In this document: positions 44,819 to 54,687 of the stretch, one piece after another
How positions within the stretch are numbered: position 1 is the stretch's first letter
How the letters are laid out: each line of letters starts with the position of its first letter
DNA from: NCEH01 sp040049195
GTDB lineage: Bacteria > Pseudomonadota > Alphaproteobacteria > Rhizobiales > Xanthobacteraceae
DNA length: 64,000 nucleotides
Assembly (NCBI RefSeq): GCF_040049195.1
Contig: NZ_JBDZDL010000002.1
Strand: one strand, 5' to 3'
Position numbers and translations under genes: made by a program
The notes under the pieces: model-generated
The model's input: the letters and a program-made list of their open reading frames with translations, nothing else
What the model was told of the DNA's origin: nothing
Databases searched by the model: none

Positions 44819-45832
44819 ATGGCCGTAAAAAAGGCAGCCGCCCGCACCGAAACCGCGCCGGGCGCGGTACCGGAGTTCAGCAAGGAGCAGGAACTTCACG
44901 CCTATCGCGAGATGCTCCTGATCCGCCGGTTTGAGGAAAAGGCCGGCCAGATGTACGGCATGGGCCTCATCGGCGGCTTCTGCCACCTCTATATCGGCCA
45001 GGAGGCCGTGGTGGTCGGCATGCAGATGGCCATGAAGAAGGGTGATCAGGTGATCACCGGCTATCGCGACCATGGCCACATGCTGTCCACCGGCATGGAA
45101 GCCAAGGGCGTCATGGCCGAGCTGACCGGGCGCCGCGGCGGCTATTCCAAGGGCAAGGGCGGCTCGATGCATATGTTCAGCATCGAGAAGCAGTTTTTCG
45201 GCGGCCACGGCATCGTCGGCGCCCAGGTCTCGCTCGGCACCGGCCTCGCGTTCGCCAACCATTACCGCGACAACGGTTCGGTATCGGTGGTCTATTTCGG
45301 CGACGGCGCGGCCAACCAGGGCCAGGTCTATGAGAGCTTCAACATGGCCGAGCTGTGGAAGCTGCCGGCCGTGTACGTGATCGAAAACAACAAGTACGCC
45401 ATGGGCACCTCGGTCAATCGCGCCTCCGCGCAGACCGACTTCTCCAAGCGCGGCACCTCGTTCAACATTCCCGGCGAGCAGGTGGACGGCATGGATGTGC
45501 GCGCGGTGAAGGCGGCCGCCGAACGCGCGCTCGGCTTCGCCCGCGACGGCAAGGGCCCCTATATCCTCGAAATGCAGACCTACCGTTATCGCGGCCACTC
45601 CATGTCCGACCCGGCGAAATACCGGTCGAAGGAGGAGGTGCAGAAGATGCGGACCGAGCATGATCCCATCGAGCAGGTGCGCGCGCGCCTGCTGGAGAAA
45701 GGCCTCGTGAGCGAGGACGAGCTGAAGGGGATCGACGGCGAGATCCGCGAAATCGTCAATGCGGCCGCGGATTTCGCGACCAACGATCCCGAACCCGATC
45801 CCTCCGAGCTGTACACGGACATCCTGCGCTAA
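44819..45832 (+). CDS. pdhA: Pyruvate dehydrogenase E1 alpha subunit
   Basis: The alpha subunit of the thiamine-diphosphate E1 heterotetramer decarboxylates pyruvate. The 337-residue protein shows an Ala/Lys-rich start, YREMLLIRRFEEKAGQMYGMGLIGGF, the TPP motif GDGAANQGQVYESFNMAELWKLPAVYVIENN, and YRYRGHSMSDPAKYR, the phosphorylation-loop region in mitochondrial homologues. It heads the pdhA-(small membrane protein)-pdhB-pdhC run. Confidence 0.97.
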   Translation: MAVKKAAARTETAPGAVPEFSKEQELHAYREMLLIRRFEEKAGQMYGMGLIGGFCHLYIGQEAVVVGMQMAMKKGDQVITGYRDHGHMLSTGMEAKGVMAELTGRRGGYSKGKGGSMHMFSIEKQFFGGHGIVGAQVSLGTGLAFANHYRDNGSVSVVYFGDGAANQGQVYESFNMAELWKLPAVYVIENNKYAMGTSVNRASAQTDFSKRGTSFNIPGEQVDGMDVRAVKAAAERALGFARDGKGPYILEMQTYRYRGHSMSDPAKYRSKEEVQKMRTEHDPIEQVRARLLEKGLVSEDELKGIDGEIREIVNAAADFATNDPEPDPSELYTDILR

Positions 45833-45842
45833 GGCGGCGGCC

Positions 45843-46178
45843 ATGGCGATCCCGGCCCTCATTCTCCTTCTGGTCTCGCTCGCGGGTGCAGCCGCGAGCT
45901 GGGGCCTTGCGATCCGCGAAGGGATGAGGGCCGAGGCCGCCTCGGGCTCGCTGAGCGCTGGCCGGCAGGCATGGCTCGTGCTCTGGCCCTTTTCCGCCCG
46001 CCTGCGCGAGGGCGCGGCGCGCGATCACGCCCAGCGGGTCGGCAAGGCCCTCATCCTGTTCATCGCCTCCGTCATGGTCGCGGCCGCCGCGGCCTCCGCC
46101 TATACCAATCTCACGAGACAGCGTCCCGCCACGCCCGCCCCCGCGAGCGTCAGCGAGCCCGCGTCGAGCAAGAGCTGA
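45843..46178 (+). CDS. Small two-helix membrane protein inside the pdh operon
   Basis: A 111-residue protein with two hydrophobic segments: an N-terminal signal-anchor-like helix (AIPALILLLVSLAGAAASWGLAI) and a second (ALILFIASVMVAAAAASAY), followed by a Pro/Ala/Ser-rich tail. It starts 10 bp after pdhA and ends 9 bp before pdhB, so it is certainly within the operon. I do not recognise a family. Similar small proteins may exist in relatives, but no function is inferred beyond possible membrane association of the complex. Confidence 0.7.
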   Translation: MAIPALILLLVSLAGAAASWGLAIREGMRAEAASGSLSAGRQAWLVLWPFSARLREGAARDHAQRVGKALILFIASVMVAAAAASAYTNLTRQRPATPAPASVSEPASSKS

Positions 46179-46187
46179 GCTGAAGCC

Positions 46188-47594
46188 ATGCCCATCGATA
46201 TCCTCATGCCGGCCCTTTCCCCCACGATGGAGAAGGGCAATCTCACCAAATGGCTCAAAAAAGAGGGTGACAGCGTCAAGTCCGGCGATGTGATCGCCGA
46301 GATCGAGACCGACAAGGCCACCATGGAAGTGGAAGCGGTGGACGAGGGCATCCTCGGCAAGATCCTGATCCCCGAGGGTACGCAGGACGTCGCCGTGAAT
46401 ACGCCCATCGCCTCGATCCTCGGCGAAGGCGAGGACGCGAGCGCAGCTCCGGCGCCCGCCCAGAAGGCCGCCGAGAGCGCGCCGCCGGTCGCTGCTTCGC
46501 CGTCTCCGGTTGCCGCCGCCGCGCCCGCCCCCCAGGCGGCCGTGCCGTCCGCCGTCGCCAATCCGCCCCAGGTGAAGAGCCAGCCCGATCCCGAGGTGCC
46601 GGCCGGCACCGAGATGGTCACCATGACCGTACGCGAGGCCCTGCGCGACGCCATGGCCGAGGAAATGCGCCGCGACGCCGACGTGTTCGTGATGGGTGAG
46701 GAAGTCGCCGAATATCAGGGCGCCTATAAGATCACCCAGGGCCTGTTGCAGGAATTCGGCGCCAAGCGCGTGGTGGATACCCCCATCACCGAGCACGGTT
46801 TCGCCGGCATGGGCGTGGGCGCCGCCATGGCGGGCCTCAAGCCCATCGTCGAATTCATGACCTTCAACTTCGCCATGCAGGCGATCGACCAGATCATCAA
46901 TTCGGCCGCCAAGACGCTTTATATGTCCGGCGGCCAGGTGCATTGCTCCATCGTGTTCCGCGGCCCGAACGGCGCTGCCGCCCGCGTCGCCGCCCAGCAC
47001 AGCCAGGATTACACCTCCTGGTACAGCCACATTCCCGGCCTGAAGGTGATCGCGCCCTATACCGCCGCCGACGCCAAGGGCCTGCTGAAGGCGGCGATCC
47101 GCGATCCCAACCCCATCATCTTCCTCGAGAACGAAATCCTTTACGGCCACTCGTTCGAGGTGCCGAAGCTGGACGATTACGTGCTCCCCATCGGCAAGGC
47201 GCGCATCGCCCGCGCCGGCAAGGACGTGACCCTGGTGGCCTGGTCCATCGGCATGACCTATGCGCTGAAGGCGGCCGAGGAACTGGCCAAGCAGGGCATC
47301 GAGGCGGAGGTCATCGACCTGCGCACCATTCGACCCATGGATACCGCGACCATCATCGAATCGGTGAAAAAGACCGGCCGCTGCGTGACCGTGGAGGAGG
47401 GCTGGGCCCAGTCCGGCGTCGGCGCGGAGATCTCCGCCCGCCTGATGGCCGATGCGTTTGATTATCTCGACGCCCCGGTCCTGCGCGTGACCGGGAAGGA
47501 TGTGCCCATGCCTTATGCCGCCAATCTCGAAAAGCTTGCTTTGCCGACGGTCGCCGACGTGATCGAGGCCGTGCGCGCCGTGACCTATCGCTGA
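46188..47594 (+). CDS. pdhB: Pyruvate dehydrogenase E1 beta subunit with N-terminal lipoyl domain
   Basis: A 468-residue E1 beta. Residues 1-80 are a lipoyl domain with modifiable Lys43 in EIETDKATMEVEA. A Pro/Ala linker leads to the beta subunit proper (MTVREALRDAMAEEMRRDADVFVMGEEVAEYQGAYKITQGL onward, including GFAGMGVGAAMAGLKPIVEFMTFNF). The fused lipoyl domain is characteristic of alphaproteobacterial PdhB. Its first 54 residues differ from those of PdhC at only two positions. Confidence 0.96.
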   Translation: MPIDILMPALSPTMEKGNLTKWLKKEGDSVKSGDVIAEIETDKATMEVEAVDEGILGKILIPEGTQDVAVNTPIASILGEGEDASAAPAPAQKAAESAPPVAASPSPVAAAAPAPQAAVPSAVANPPQVKSQPDPEVPAGTEMVTMTVREALRDAMAEEMRRDADVFVMGEEVAEYQGAYKITQGLLQEFGAKRVVDTPITEHGFAGMGVGAAMAGLKPIVEFMTFNFAMQAIDQIINSAAKTLYMSGGQVHCSIVFRGPNGAAARVAAQHSQDYTSWYSHIPGLKVIAPYTAADAKGLLKAAIRDPNPIIFLENEILYGHSFEVPKLDDYVLPIGKARIARAGKDVTLVAWSIGMTYALKAAEELAKQGIEAEVIDLRTIRPMDTATIIESVKKTGRCVTVEEGWAQSGVGAEISARLMADAFDYLDAPVLRVTGKDVPMPYAANLEKLALPTVADVIEAVRAVTYR

Positions 47595-47606
47595 GGGGAA
47601 GACCAG

Positions 47607-48995
47607 ATGCCCATCGAAATCCTGATGCCGGCCCTGTCTCCCACCATGGAGAAGGGCAACCTCGCCAAATGGCTCAAGAAGGAAGGCGACAGCGTCAAGT
47701 CCGGCGATGTGATTGCCGAGATCGAGACCGACAAGGCGACCATGGAAGTGGAAGCCGTCGATGAAGGCGTGATGGCGAAGATCCTGGTGCCCGAGGGTAC
47801 GCAGGACGTGCCCGTGAACCAACTCATCGCGGTGCTGGCCGGCGAGGGCGAGGACGCCAAGGCGGTCGCCTCCGGCGCCGGCGGCGCCAAGGCCCCGGCT
47901 GCTCCTGCTCCCGCTGCACCGGCGCCTGCCGCTGCCGCACCCGCCGCGCCTGCGGCTGCTCCGGCTCCCGCGCCTGCCTCCGCGCCCGCGCCGGCCCCGG
48001 TTGCCGCCGCCCCGGTCGCGAACGGCCAGGGCGGACGCGTTTTCGCGTCGCCGCTCGCCCGTCGCCTCGCCAAGGAAAAGGGCATCGACCTTGCCGCGCT
48101 GCCCGGCTCCGGCCCCCATGGCCGTGTCGTCGCGCGCGATGTGGAAGGCGCCCAGCCCGGCGCGAAGCCGGCCGCCGCTCCCGCCTCGGCCGCCGCTCCT
48201 GCGCCCGCGCCGGCCGCAGCGGCTTCCGCCCCGGCGAAGGCCGCGGTCAGCGGCCCGACCGCCGATCAGGTGAAGGCTCTGTTCGAGACCGGGTCCTATG
48301 AGGAAGTCCAGCTCGACGGCATGCGCAAGACCATCGCCAAGCGGCTGGTGGAGAGCGAGCAGCTCACCCCCACCTTCTATCTCAGCGTGGATTGCGACCT
48401 CGACGATCTGATGAAGCTGCGCGAGACCGTCAATTCCATGGCCTCCAAGGACAAGGACGGCAAGCCGGTCTATCGCGTGTCGGTCAACGACTTCATCATC
48501 AAGGCGATGGCGCTGGCGCTCCAGAAGGTGCCGGCCGCCAATGCGGTGTGGGCCGAGGACCGGATCCTGCGCATGAAGAATTCCGACGTCGGCGTGGCCG
48601 TGGCCATCGACGGCGGACTCTATGCCCCGGTGATCAAGAAGGCCGAGACGAAGACGCTCTCCGCCATCTCCAACGAGATGCGCGACCTCGCCTCGCGGGC
48701 CCGCAACAAGAAGCTGAAGCCGGAGGAATATTCCGGCGGCTCCACCTCCATTTCCAACCTCGGCATGATGGGCGTGCGCGATTTCGTGGCGATCATCAAC
48801 GCCCCGCAATCCTCCATCATCGCTATTGGCGCGTCCGAGCAGCGGCCGGTGGTGCGCGGCGGCGAGATCAAGATCGTCACCCAGATGACCGCCACCCTCA
48901 CCTGCGATCACCGGGTGATGGACGGAGCTTTGGGCGCGGAGCTTCTGGGCGCGTTCAAGGAGTTCGTCGAGAAGCCCATGACCATGCTGGTGTGA
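47607..48995 (+). CDS. pdhC: Dihydrolipoamide acetyltransferase (E2)
   Basis: The 462-residue E2 core transfers acetyl from lipoyl to CoA. It has an N-terminal lipoyl domain (Lys43), a long Ala/Pro linker, an E3-binding domain (RVFASPLARRLAKEKGIDLAALPGSGPHGR), a second Ala/Pro linker and the catalytic domain ending in DHRVMDGALGAELL, which holds the catalytic His and Asp. It lies 12 bp after pdhB. Confidence 0.97.
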   Translation: MPIEILMPALSPTMEKGNLAKWLKKEGDSVKSGDVIAEIETDKATMEVEAVDEGVMAKILVPEGTQDVPVNQLIAVLAGEGEDAKAVASGAGGAKAPAAPAPAAPAPAAAAPAAPAAAPAPAPASAPAPAPVAAAPVANGQGGRVFASPLARRLAKEKGIDLAALPGSGPHGRVVARDVEGAQPGAKPAAAPASAAAPAPAPAAAASAPAKAAVSGPTADQVKALFETGSYEEVQLDGMRKTIAKRLVESEQLTPTFYLSVDCDLDDLMKLRETVNSMASKDKDGKPVYRVSVNDFIIKAMALALQKVPAANAVWAEDRILRMKNSDVGVAVAIDGGLYAPVIKKAETKTLSAISNEMRDLASRARNKKLKPEEYSGGSTSISNLGMMGVRDFVAIINAPQSSIIAIGASEQRPVVRGGEIKIVTQMTATLTCDHRVMDGALGAELLGAFKEFVEKPMTMLV

Positions 48996-49139
48996 CCCCG
49001 GCTCGCGAGGGCGGCGGCGCGCACGATGACCGCCGGGCGGGTTTTCCCGTGCGGCAGATCAAAGGTCGCGGGGCGGCTTCGGTGTAGCAGGGCGGATGCG
49101 GCGGAAACGCCGCCGCGTCCAAGGCAGAACGAGGCAGAT

Positions 49140-49376
49140 ATGACCCACACGCCCCATCAGCTTGCCGCCGACTTCCCGGAGCTTGCCGGCAAGCTCCACG
49201 AGCTGCGCCAAAGCGACCCGCACTTCGCCAGCCTCGTCGCCGAATACGACAAGGTGAACGAGGTGGTCCACAAGGCCGAGAGCGATCTCGAGCCCATGGA
49301 CGATCTCGCGCTGGACACCGTGCGCAAGGAGCGCGTGCGGCTGAAGGATGAAATCTACGCTTATCTGACCCGCTGA
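49140..49376 (+). CDS. DUF465 (YdcH-family) small protein
   Basis: A 78-residue charged helical-hairpin protein: FPELAGKLHELRQSDPHFASLVAEYDKVNEVVHKAES and LDTVRKERVRLKDEIYAYL form two helices, typical of DUF465. Function unknown. It sits between pdhC and lpdA, so it is likely co-expressed with the dehydrogenase genes. ATG 49140 follows a GAGGCAG element. Confidence 0.82.
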   Translation: MTHTPHQLAADFPELAGKLHELRQSDPHFASLVAEYDKVNEVVHKAESDLEPMDDLALDTVRKERVRLKDEIYAYLTR

Positions 49377-49538
49377 CGGCCGTGGCCCGGCGCTGATGCG
49401 CCGGGTCCGGCCCGCTGGCCCTGTCGCCTGCCGAGGCCTTATGCGCCGGCGCGCGCGGGGCGGGCACGGCGCCATTCCCACCCGGTCCCTTCTGCCGATG
49501 CGGTGCGTCCGGCGGCGCAGGAGGGGAAGGAGAGATCC

Positions 49539-50957
<1,419 letters not shown>

Positions 50958-50998
50958 AGGGGCACGGCGCGGGTCGGGCGGAAATGAGAGGCTGATCC

Positions 50999-51277
50999 AT
51001 GAATGGCGAGACCTATGCGGCGTTGAGCCAGCCGGGGGTCGGCTTGTTCACCATGATCCTGATCGGCCTGATCGCCGGCTGGATCGCGGAGCGGATCACC
51101 GAGAGCGACCACGGGCTCCTGACGAACCTGGTGTTCGGCCTCATCGGGGCGTTCGTCGGCGGCAAGCTGGCGGAATGGGCGGATGTGCCGGTCTACGGCT
51201 TCTTCCGCACGCTGATCGCTGCCGTGATCGGCGCCATCATCGTCCTGTGGGTGTGGCGCCGCATCCGCGCGCGCTAA
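50999..51277 (+). CDS. GlsB/YeaQ/YmgE-family membrane protein
   Basis: A 92-residue protein with three hydrophobic helices (GLFTMILIGLIAGWIAERI, LLTNLVFGLIGAFVGGKLAEW, FFRTLIAAVIGAIIVLWVW), matching the transglycosylase-associated/GlsB stress-protein fold. Function unclear. It is 41 bp after lpdA and 124 bp before lipA on the same strand. Confidence 0.82.
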   Translation: MNGETYAALSQPGVGLFTMILIGLIAGWIAERITESDHGLLTNLVFGLIGAFVGGKLAEWADVPVYGFFRTLIAAVIGAIIVLWVWRRIRAR

Positions 51278-51401
51278 AGGCCGCGGCCGGACCGGCGCTG
51301 CCGGCAGGTCAGCACTGCATCGCGCCGGCTCGACGCTGGCGCGATGGAAGACTAGATTTTGAAGCGAATGCTTTTATCGCGCGCGAAAGTCGCCTGAAGA
51401 T

Positions 51402-52355
51402 ATGGTCACGCTCGTCAACACCCTGAACCGGCCGCGCCATCCGGAAAAGGCGCATCGCCCCGAAAGCGAGATCCTGCGCAAGCCGGAATGGATCCGCGTG
51501 AAGGCACCGGGCTCGGCCGGCTGGTCGAAGACGGCGGAGATCGTGCGCGCCAACGGGCTGCACACGGTGTGCGAGGAAGCCGGCTGCCCGAACATTGGCG
51601 AGTGCTGGGAAAAGAAGCACGCCACTTTCATGATCATGGGCGACACGTGCACCCGCGCCTGCGCCTTCTGCAACGTGCGCACCGGCCTGCCGCAGGCGCT
51701 GGACCAGGACGAGCCGCAGAAGGTGGGCGAGGCGGTGGCCAAGCTCGGCCTCTCCCATGTGGTCATCACCTCCGTGGACCGGGACGATCTGGCGGACGGC
51801 GGCGCCGAGCATTTTGCCCGCACCATCCGCGCCATCCGTGCCGCAAGCCCCGGCACCACCATCGAGATTCTCACGCCGGATTTCCTGCGCAAGCCGGGCG
51901 CCATCGAGGTGGTGGTCGAGGCGAGGCCCGATGTGTTCAACCACAATCTGGAAACCGTGCCGGCAAAGTATCTCACGGTGCGGCCGGGCGCGCGCTATTT
52001 CCACTCGCTGCGCCTGCTGCAGCAGGTGAAGGAGTTGGACCCCTCCATCTTCACCAAGTCCGGCATCATGGTGGGCCTCGGCGAGGAGCGGAACGAGGTG
52101 CTCCAATTGATGGACGACCTGCGCTCGGCGGAGGTGGATTTCATCACCATCGGCCAATATCTTCAGCCCACGCGCAAGCACCACAAGGTGGAGCGGTTCG
52201 TGACGCCGGACGAATTCTCCGCCTTCGAGACTGTGGCCTATGCCAAGGGCTTCCTCATGGTGTCGTCGAGCCCGCTGACACGCTCCTCGCATCATGCGGG
52301 CGATGATTTCGCGCGCCTGCGCAGCGCCCGCGAGGCGAAGCTCGGTCGGGTTTGA
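51402..52355 (+). CDS. lipA: Lipoyl synthase
   Basis: LipA inserts two sulfur atoms into octanoyl-lipoyl domains by radical SAM chemistry, supplying the cofactor for PdhB and PdhC encoded upstream. The 317-residue enzyme has the auxiliary-cluster CEEAGCPNIGEC (C-x4-C-x5-C), the radical SAM CTRACAFC (C-x3-C-x2-C) and the C-terminal SPLTRSSHHAGDDF region with the cluster-ligating Ser. It is 4 bp before the RatA-like gene. Confidence 0.97.
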   Translation: MVTLVNTLNRPRHPEKAHRPESEILRKPEWIRVKAPGSAGWSKTAEIVRANGLHTVCEEAGCPNIGECWEKKHATFMIMGDTCTRACAFCNVRTGLPQALDQDEPQKVGEAVAKLGLSHVVITSVDRDDLADGGAEHFARTIRAIRAASPGTTIEILTPDFLRKPGAIEVVVEARPDVFNHNLETVPAKYLTVRPGARYFHSLRLLQQVKELDPSIFTKSGIMVGLGEERNEVLQLMDDLRSAEVDFITIGQYLQPTRKHHKVERFVTPDEFSAFETVAYAKGFLMVSSSPLTRSSHHAGDDFARLRSAREAKLGRV

Positions 52356-52359
52356 GCGC

Positions 52360-52815
52360 GTGCCGTCTTTCTCCAGCAAGCGGGTGGTGAGCCATTCCGC
52401 GCCCGAGATGTTCGATCTCGTGGCGGATGTGGACCATTACCCGGAATTCGTTCCGCTCTGCCAATCCCTGCGGGTGCGCCGCCGCTCGCCGGGCGGGGAG
52501 GGGCAGGAAGTGCTCGTGGCCGACATGACGGTCGCCTACAAGCTGATCCGCGAAACCTTCACCTCCCGTGTCACACTGGACCGGCCGAAGCTCACCATCC
52601 ACGTGGAATATCTGGACGGGCCGTTCAGCCGCCTCGACAATCGCTGGGAGTTCCGCGACGTGGAGGGCGGCAAGTGCGAGGTGAGCTTCTTCATCTCCTA
52701 TGAATTCCGCTCGCGCACCCTGGGCCTGCTGATGGGCGCCATGTTCGACGCCGCCTTCCGCCGCTTCGCCGATGCGTTCGAGAAGCGGGCGGATGCGGTC
52801 TACGGGGCGGCCTGA
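52360..52815 (+). CDS. RatA/COQ10-like START-domain protein
   Basis: A 151-residue polyketide-cyclase/START-fold protein similar to RatA and mitochondrial COQ10. FSSKRVVSHSAPEMFDLVADVDHYPEFVPLC and the C-terminal FFISYEFRSRTLGLLMGAMFDAAFRRFADAFEKRA are diagnostic. In alphaproteobacteria these are thought to bind ubiquinone rather than act as toxins. The GTG at 52360, 4 bp after lipA, is chosen because the product then starts at the conserved FSSKRVV. Confidence 0.85.
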   Translation: MPSFSSKRVVSHSAPEMFDLVADVDHYPEFVPLCQSLRVRRRSPGGEGQEVLVADMTVAYKLIRETFTSRVTLDRPKLTIHVEYLDGPFSRLDNRWEFRDVEGGKCEVSFFISYEFRSRTLGLLMGAMFDAAFRRFADAFEKRADAVYGAA

Positions 52816-52820
52816 CGGGC

Positions 52821-53315
52821 TCAGAAGCGCGCCAGAGTTTCCAGCATCTCCAGCGCGACAAGCACCGAGCGGGCGCGGATCTCCGCGCGCTCCAGCGGGC
52901 CGAACCGCTCCTCGCGATGCACCAGCAGGCCGCCGCGCTTGGCCGCCGCGAAATGCACCAGGCCGACCGGCTTTTCATCAGATCCGCCGCCCGGGCCCGC
53001 GACCCCGGTGATGGCGACCGCAAGGCCGGTGCCTGCGGCGGCGAGCGCGCCGCGCGCCATGGCCCGCGCGGTCTCCTCGCTCACCGCGCCATGGGCGGCG
53101 AGGATCGCTTCGGGCACGCCGAGCATCGCCATCTTGGCGGCGTTGGAATAGGTCACGAAGCCGCGGTCCACCACGTCGGAAGAGCCGGCGATGTCGGTCA
53201 GCGCGCCGATCACGAGGCCGCCGGTGCAGGATTCGGCGGTGGCGAGCGTGAGGCCGGCGGCGCGGCAGGCCTCGAGCACGCGCCGGGCACGGTCTTGGGT
53301 TTCCAGATCGCTCAC
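52821..53315 (-). CDS. CinA C-terminal domain protein (NMN amidohydrolase, PncC-type)
   Basis: A 164-residue CinA_C domain protein. LTLATAESCTGGLVIGALTDIAGSSDVVDRGFVTYSNAAK and GLAVAITGVAGPGGG are the family signatures. Stand-alone versions are nicotinamide-nucleotide amidases in NAD recycling. The GTG start at 53315 overlaps the stop of ispDF (GTGA), so the two are translationally coupled. It is convergent with the RatA-like gene. Confidence 0.88.
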   Translation of the reverse strand: MSDLETQDRARRVLEACRAAGLTLATAESCTGGLVIGALTDIAGSSDVVDRGFVTYSNAAKMAMLGVPEAILAAHGAVSEETARAMARGALAAAGTGLAVAITGVAGPGGGSDEKPVGLVHFAAAKRGGLLVHREERFGPLERAEIRARSVLVALEMLETLARF

Positions 53316-54493
53316 AGCGCGTCCTCCTCGGGCAGGCGGATGGTGGCGGAAGCCATGGCCGCGATGCCCTCGCGCCGGCCGGTGAAGCCGAGCCGCTCGG
53401 TGGTGGTGGCCTTCACGCTGATGCGGCCGAGGGCGACGCCCGTGATTTCGCTGATGCGCGTGCGGATCGCGTCGCGGTGCGGGCCGATCTTGGGCGCCTC
53501 GCAGATCAATGTGAGGTCGAGATGGGCGACGCTGCCGCCCCGCGCGCGCACCTTGTCCAGCGCGAACACCAGGAACTGGTCGGAGGTCGCGCCCTTCCAT
53601 TGCGGGTCGGAGGGCGGGAAATGGGCGCCGATATCGCCGTCGCACAAGGCGCCGAGCACCGCATCGGTGAGCGCATGCAGCCCCACGTCGGCGTCCGAAT
53701 GGCCGTCGAGGCCCTTGTCGAACGGAATGGCGAGGCCGCCGAGCATCACATGGTCGCCGGGACCGAAGGCGTGGACATCGAAGCCGGTGCCGGTGCGCAC
53801 GTCGGTGAGCGGGGCCGCGCCCTCGCGGGCGGCGCGGGCAAGGTCGTCGGCACTGGTGAGTTTCATATTGCCCGCTTCTCCTTCGAACGTAGCCACTTTG
53901 TGCCCCGACCATTCCATCACGGCGGCGTCGTCGGTGAGGCCGCCGACACCGCTGCGTTCCGCCTCGAGATGGGCGGTGCGCAGCATGTCATAGCGGAAAG
54001 CCTGGGGAGTCTGCACGGCGCGTAGCGTCGAGCGAACCGGCGTCGACGCGACAGTTCCAAAGCCGTCCACCACCTTGATCGTGTCCGTCACACCGGTCAC
54101 CGGCACGGCAGCGCCATGGGCGGCGGCCGCTTCGATGGCGCGGGCGATCAGGGCGGGGGTGAAAAACGGGCGGGCGGCGTCATGCACCAGCACGAGGTCC
54201 GGAACCTCGCCGGCCAGCGCTTCGAGGCCGGCGCGCACTGAATCCTGCCGCTCGCGCCCGCCCGCCACCGGCGGCCGCACCTTGGGCAAGCCCTCGGCGG
54301 CGGCGGCGAAGCGGGCCTCGTCGTCGGGGTGGATCACAACCTGGATGGTGTGAATTTTGGGATGCTCAGCGAATAGGCGCAGGGTGCGCCGCAGGACGGT
54401 TTCCCCGCCGAGCAAGTGATATTGTTTGGGCAACGGGCCGCCGGCGCGGGTTCCGCGACCCGCCGCCACCACGATGACCGCGCACGTTGCCAT
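53312..54493 (-). CDS. ispDF: Bifunctional IspD/IspF isoprenoid enzyme
   Basis: A fused MEP-pathway enzyme (393 residues). Residues 1-230 are IspD (CTP-binding AAGRGTRAGGPLPKQY; VHDAARPF; LTDDAAVMEWSG). Residues ~235-393 are IspF (GTGFDVHAF metal ligands; LGGLAIPFDKGLDGHSDADVGLHALTDA; DIGAHFPPSD). The IspD-IspF fusion is typical of alphaproteobacteria. ATG 54493 is preferred because a GGGA element lies 9 nt upstream; an ATG at 54502 is an alternative. It is divergent from dusB. Confidence 0.95.
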   Translation of the reverse strand: MATCAVIVVAAGRGTRAGGPLPKQYHLLGGETVLRRTLRLFAEHPKIHTIQVVIHPDDEARFAAAAEGLPKVRPPVAGGRERQDSVRAGLEALAGEVPDLVLVHDAARPFFTPALIARAIEAAAAHGAAVPVTGVTDTIKVVDGFGTVASTPVRSTLRAVQTPQAFRYDMLRTAHLEAERSGVGGLTDDAAVMEWSGHKVATFEGEAGNMKLTSADDLARAAREGAAPLTDVRTGTGFDVHAFGPGDHVMLGGLAIPFDKGLDGHSDADVGLHALTDAVLGALCDGDIGAHFPPSDPQWKGATSDQFLVFALDKVRARGGSVAHLDLTLICEAPKIGPHRDAIRTRISEITGVALGRISVKATTTERLGFTGRREGIAAMASATIRLPEEDAL

Positions 54494-54630
54494 GGAGACC
54501 ATTCCCTTTTTGCGTCATTTGCTCCTTGAACCGCGCCCTTGGCTGCTGCGCAAGGGGACAAAAAAGCGGCGGACGCCTGCGCCTTCGGCAGCCTTCGCGC
54601 TGCACCATGCGCATCATTGCAAAGCTGCCC

Positions 54631-54658
54631 TTGCGGGTGCACCGCAATTGTCTAGAAT
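54631..54658 (+). promoter_or_regulatory. Candidate promoter of dusB-ntrBC
   Basis: TTGCGG (54631-54636) and TAGAAT (54653-54658) are spaced 16 bp, about 30 bp before the dusB GTG. An overlapping alternative is TTGTCT (54648) with TAGGTG (54671), 17 bp apart. Confidence 0.4.
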
Positions 54659-54687
54659 GTAGGCACTCCCTAGGTGGCCTAAAATCT

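Noticed and set aside
45756..48911. A 1051-codon minus-strand open frame opposite pdhA-pdhB-pdhC
   Set aside because: It is an artefact of high GC content opposite well-recognised genes; the product is His/Gly/Arg-rich with no family signature.
52360..52815. RatA toxin of a toxin-antitoxin system
   Set aside because: No antitoxin partner gene is adjacent, and alphaproteobacterial members are COQ10-like ubiquinone-binding proteins.
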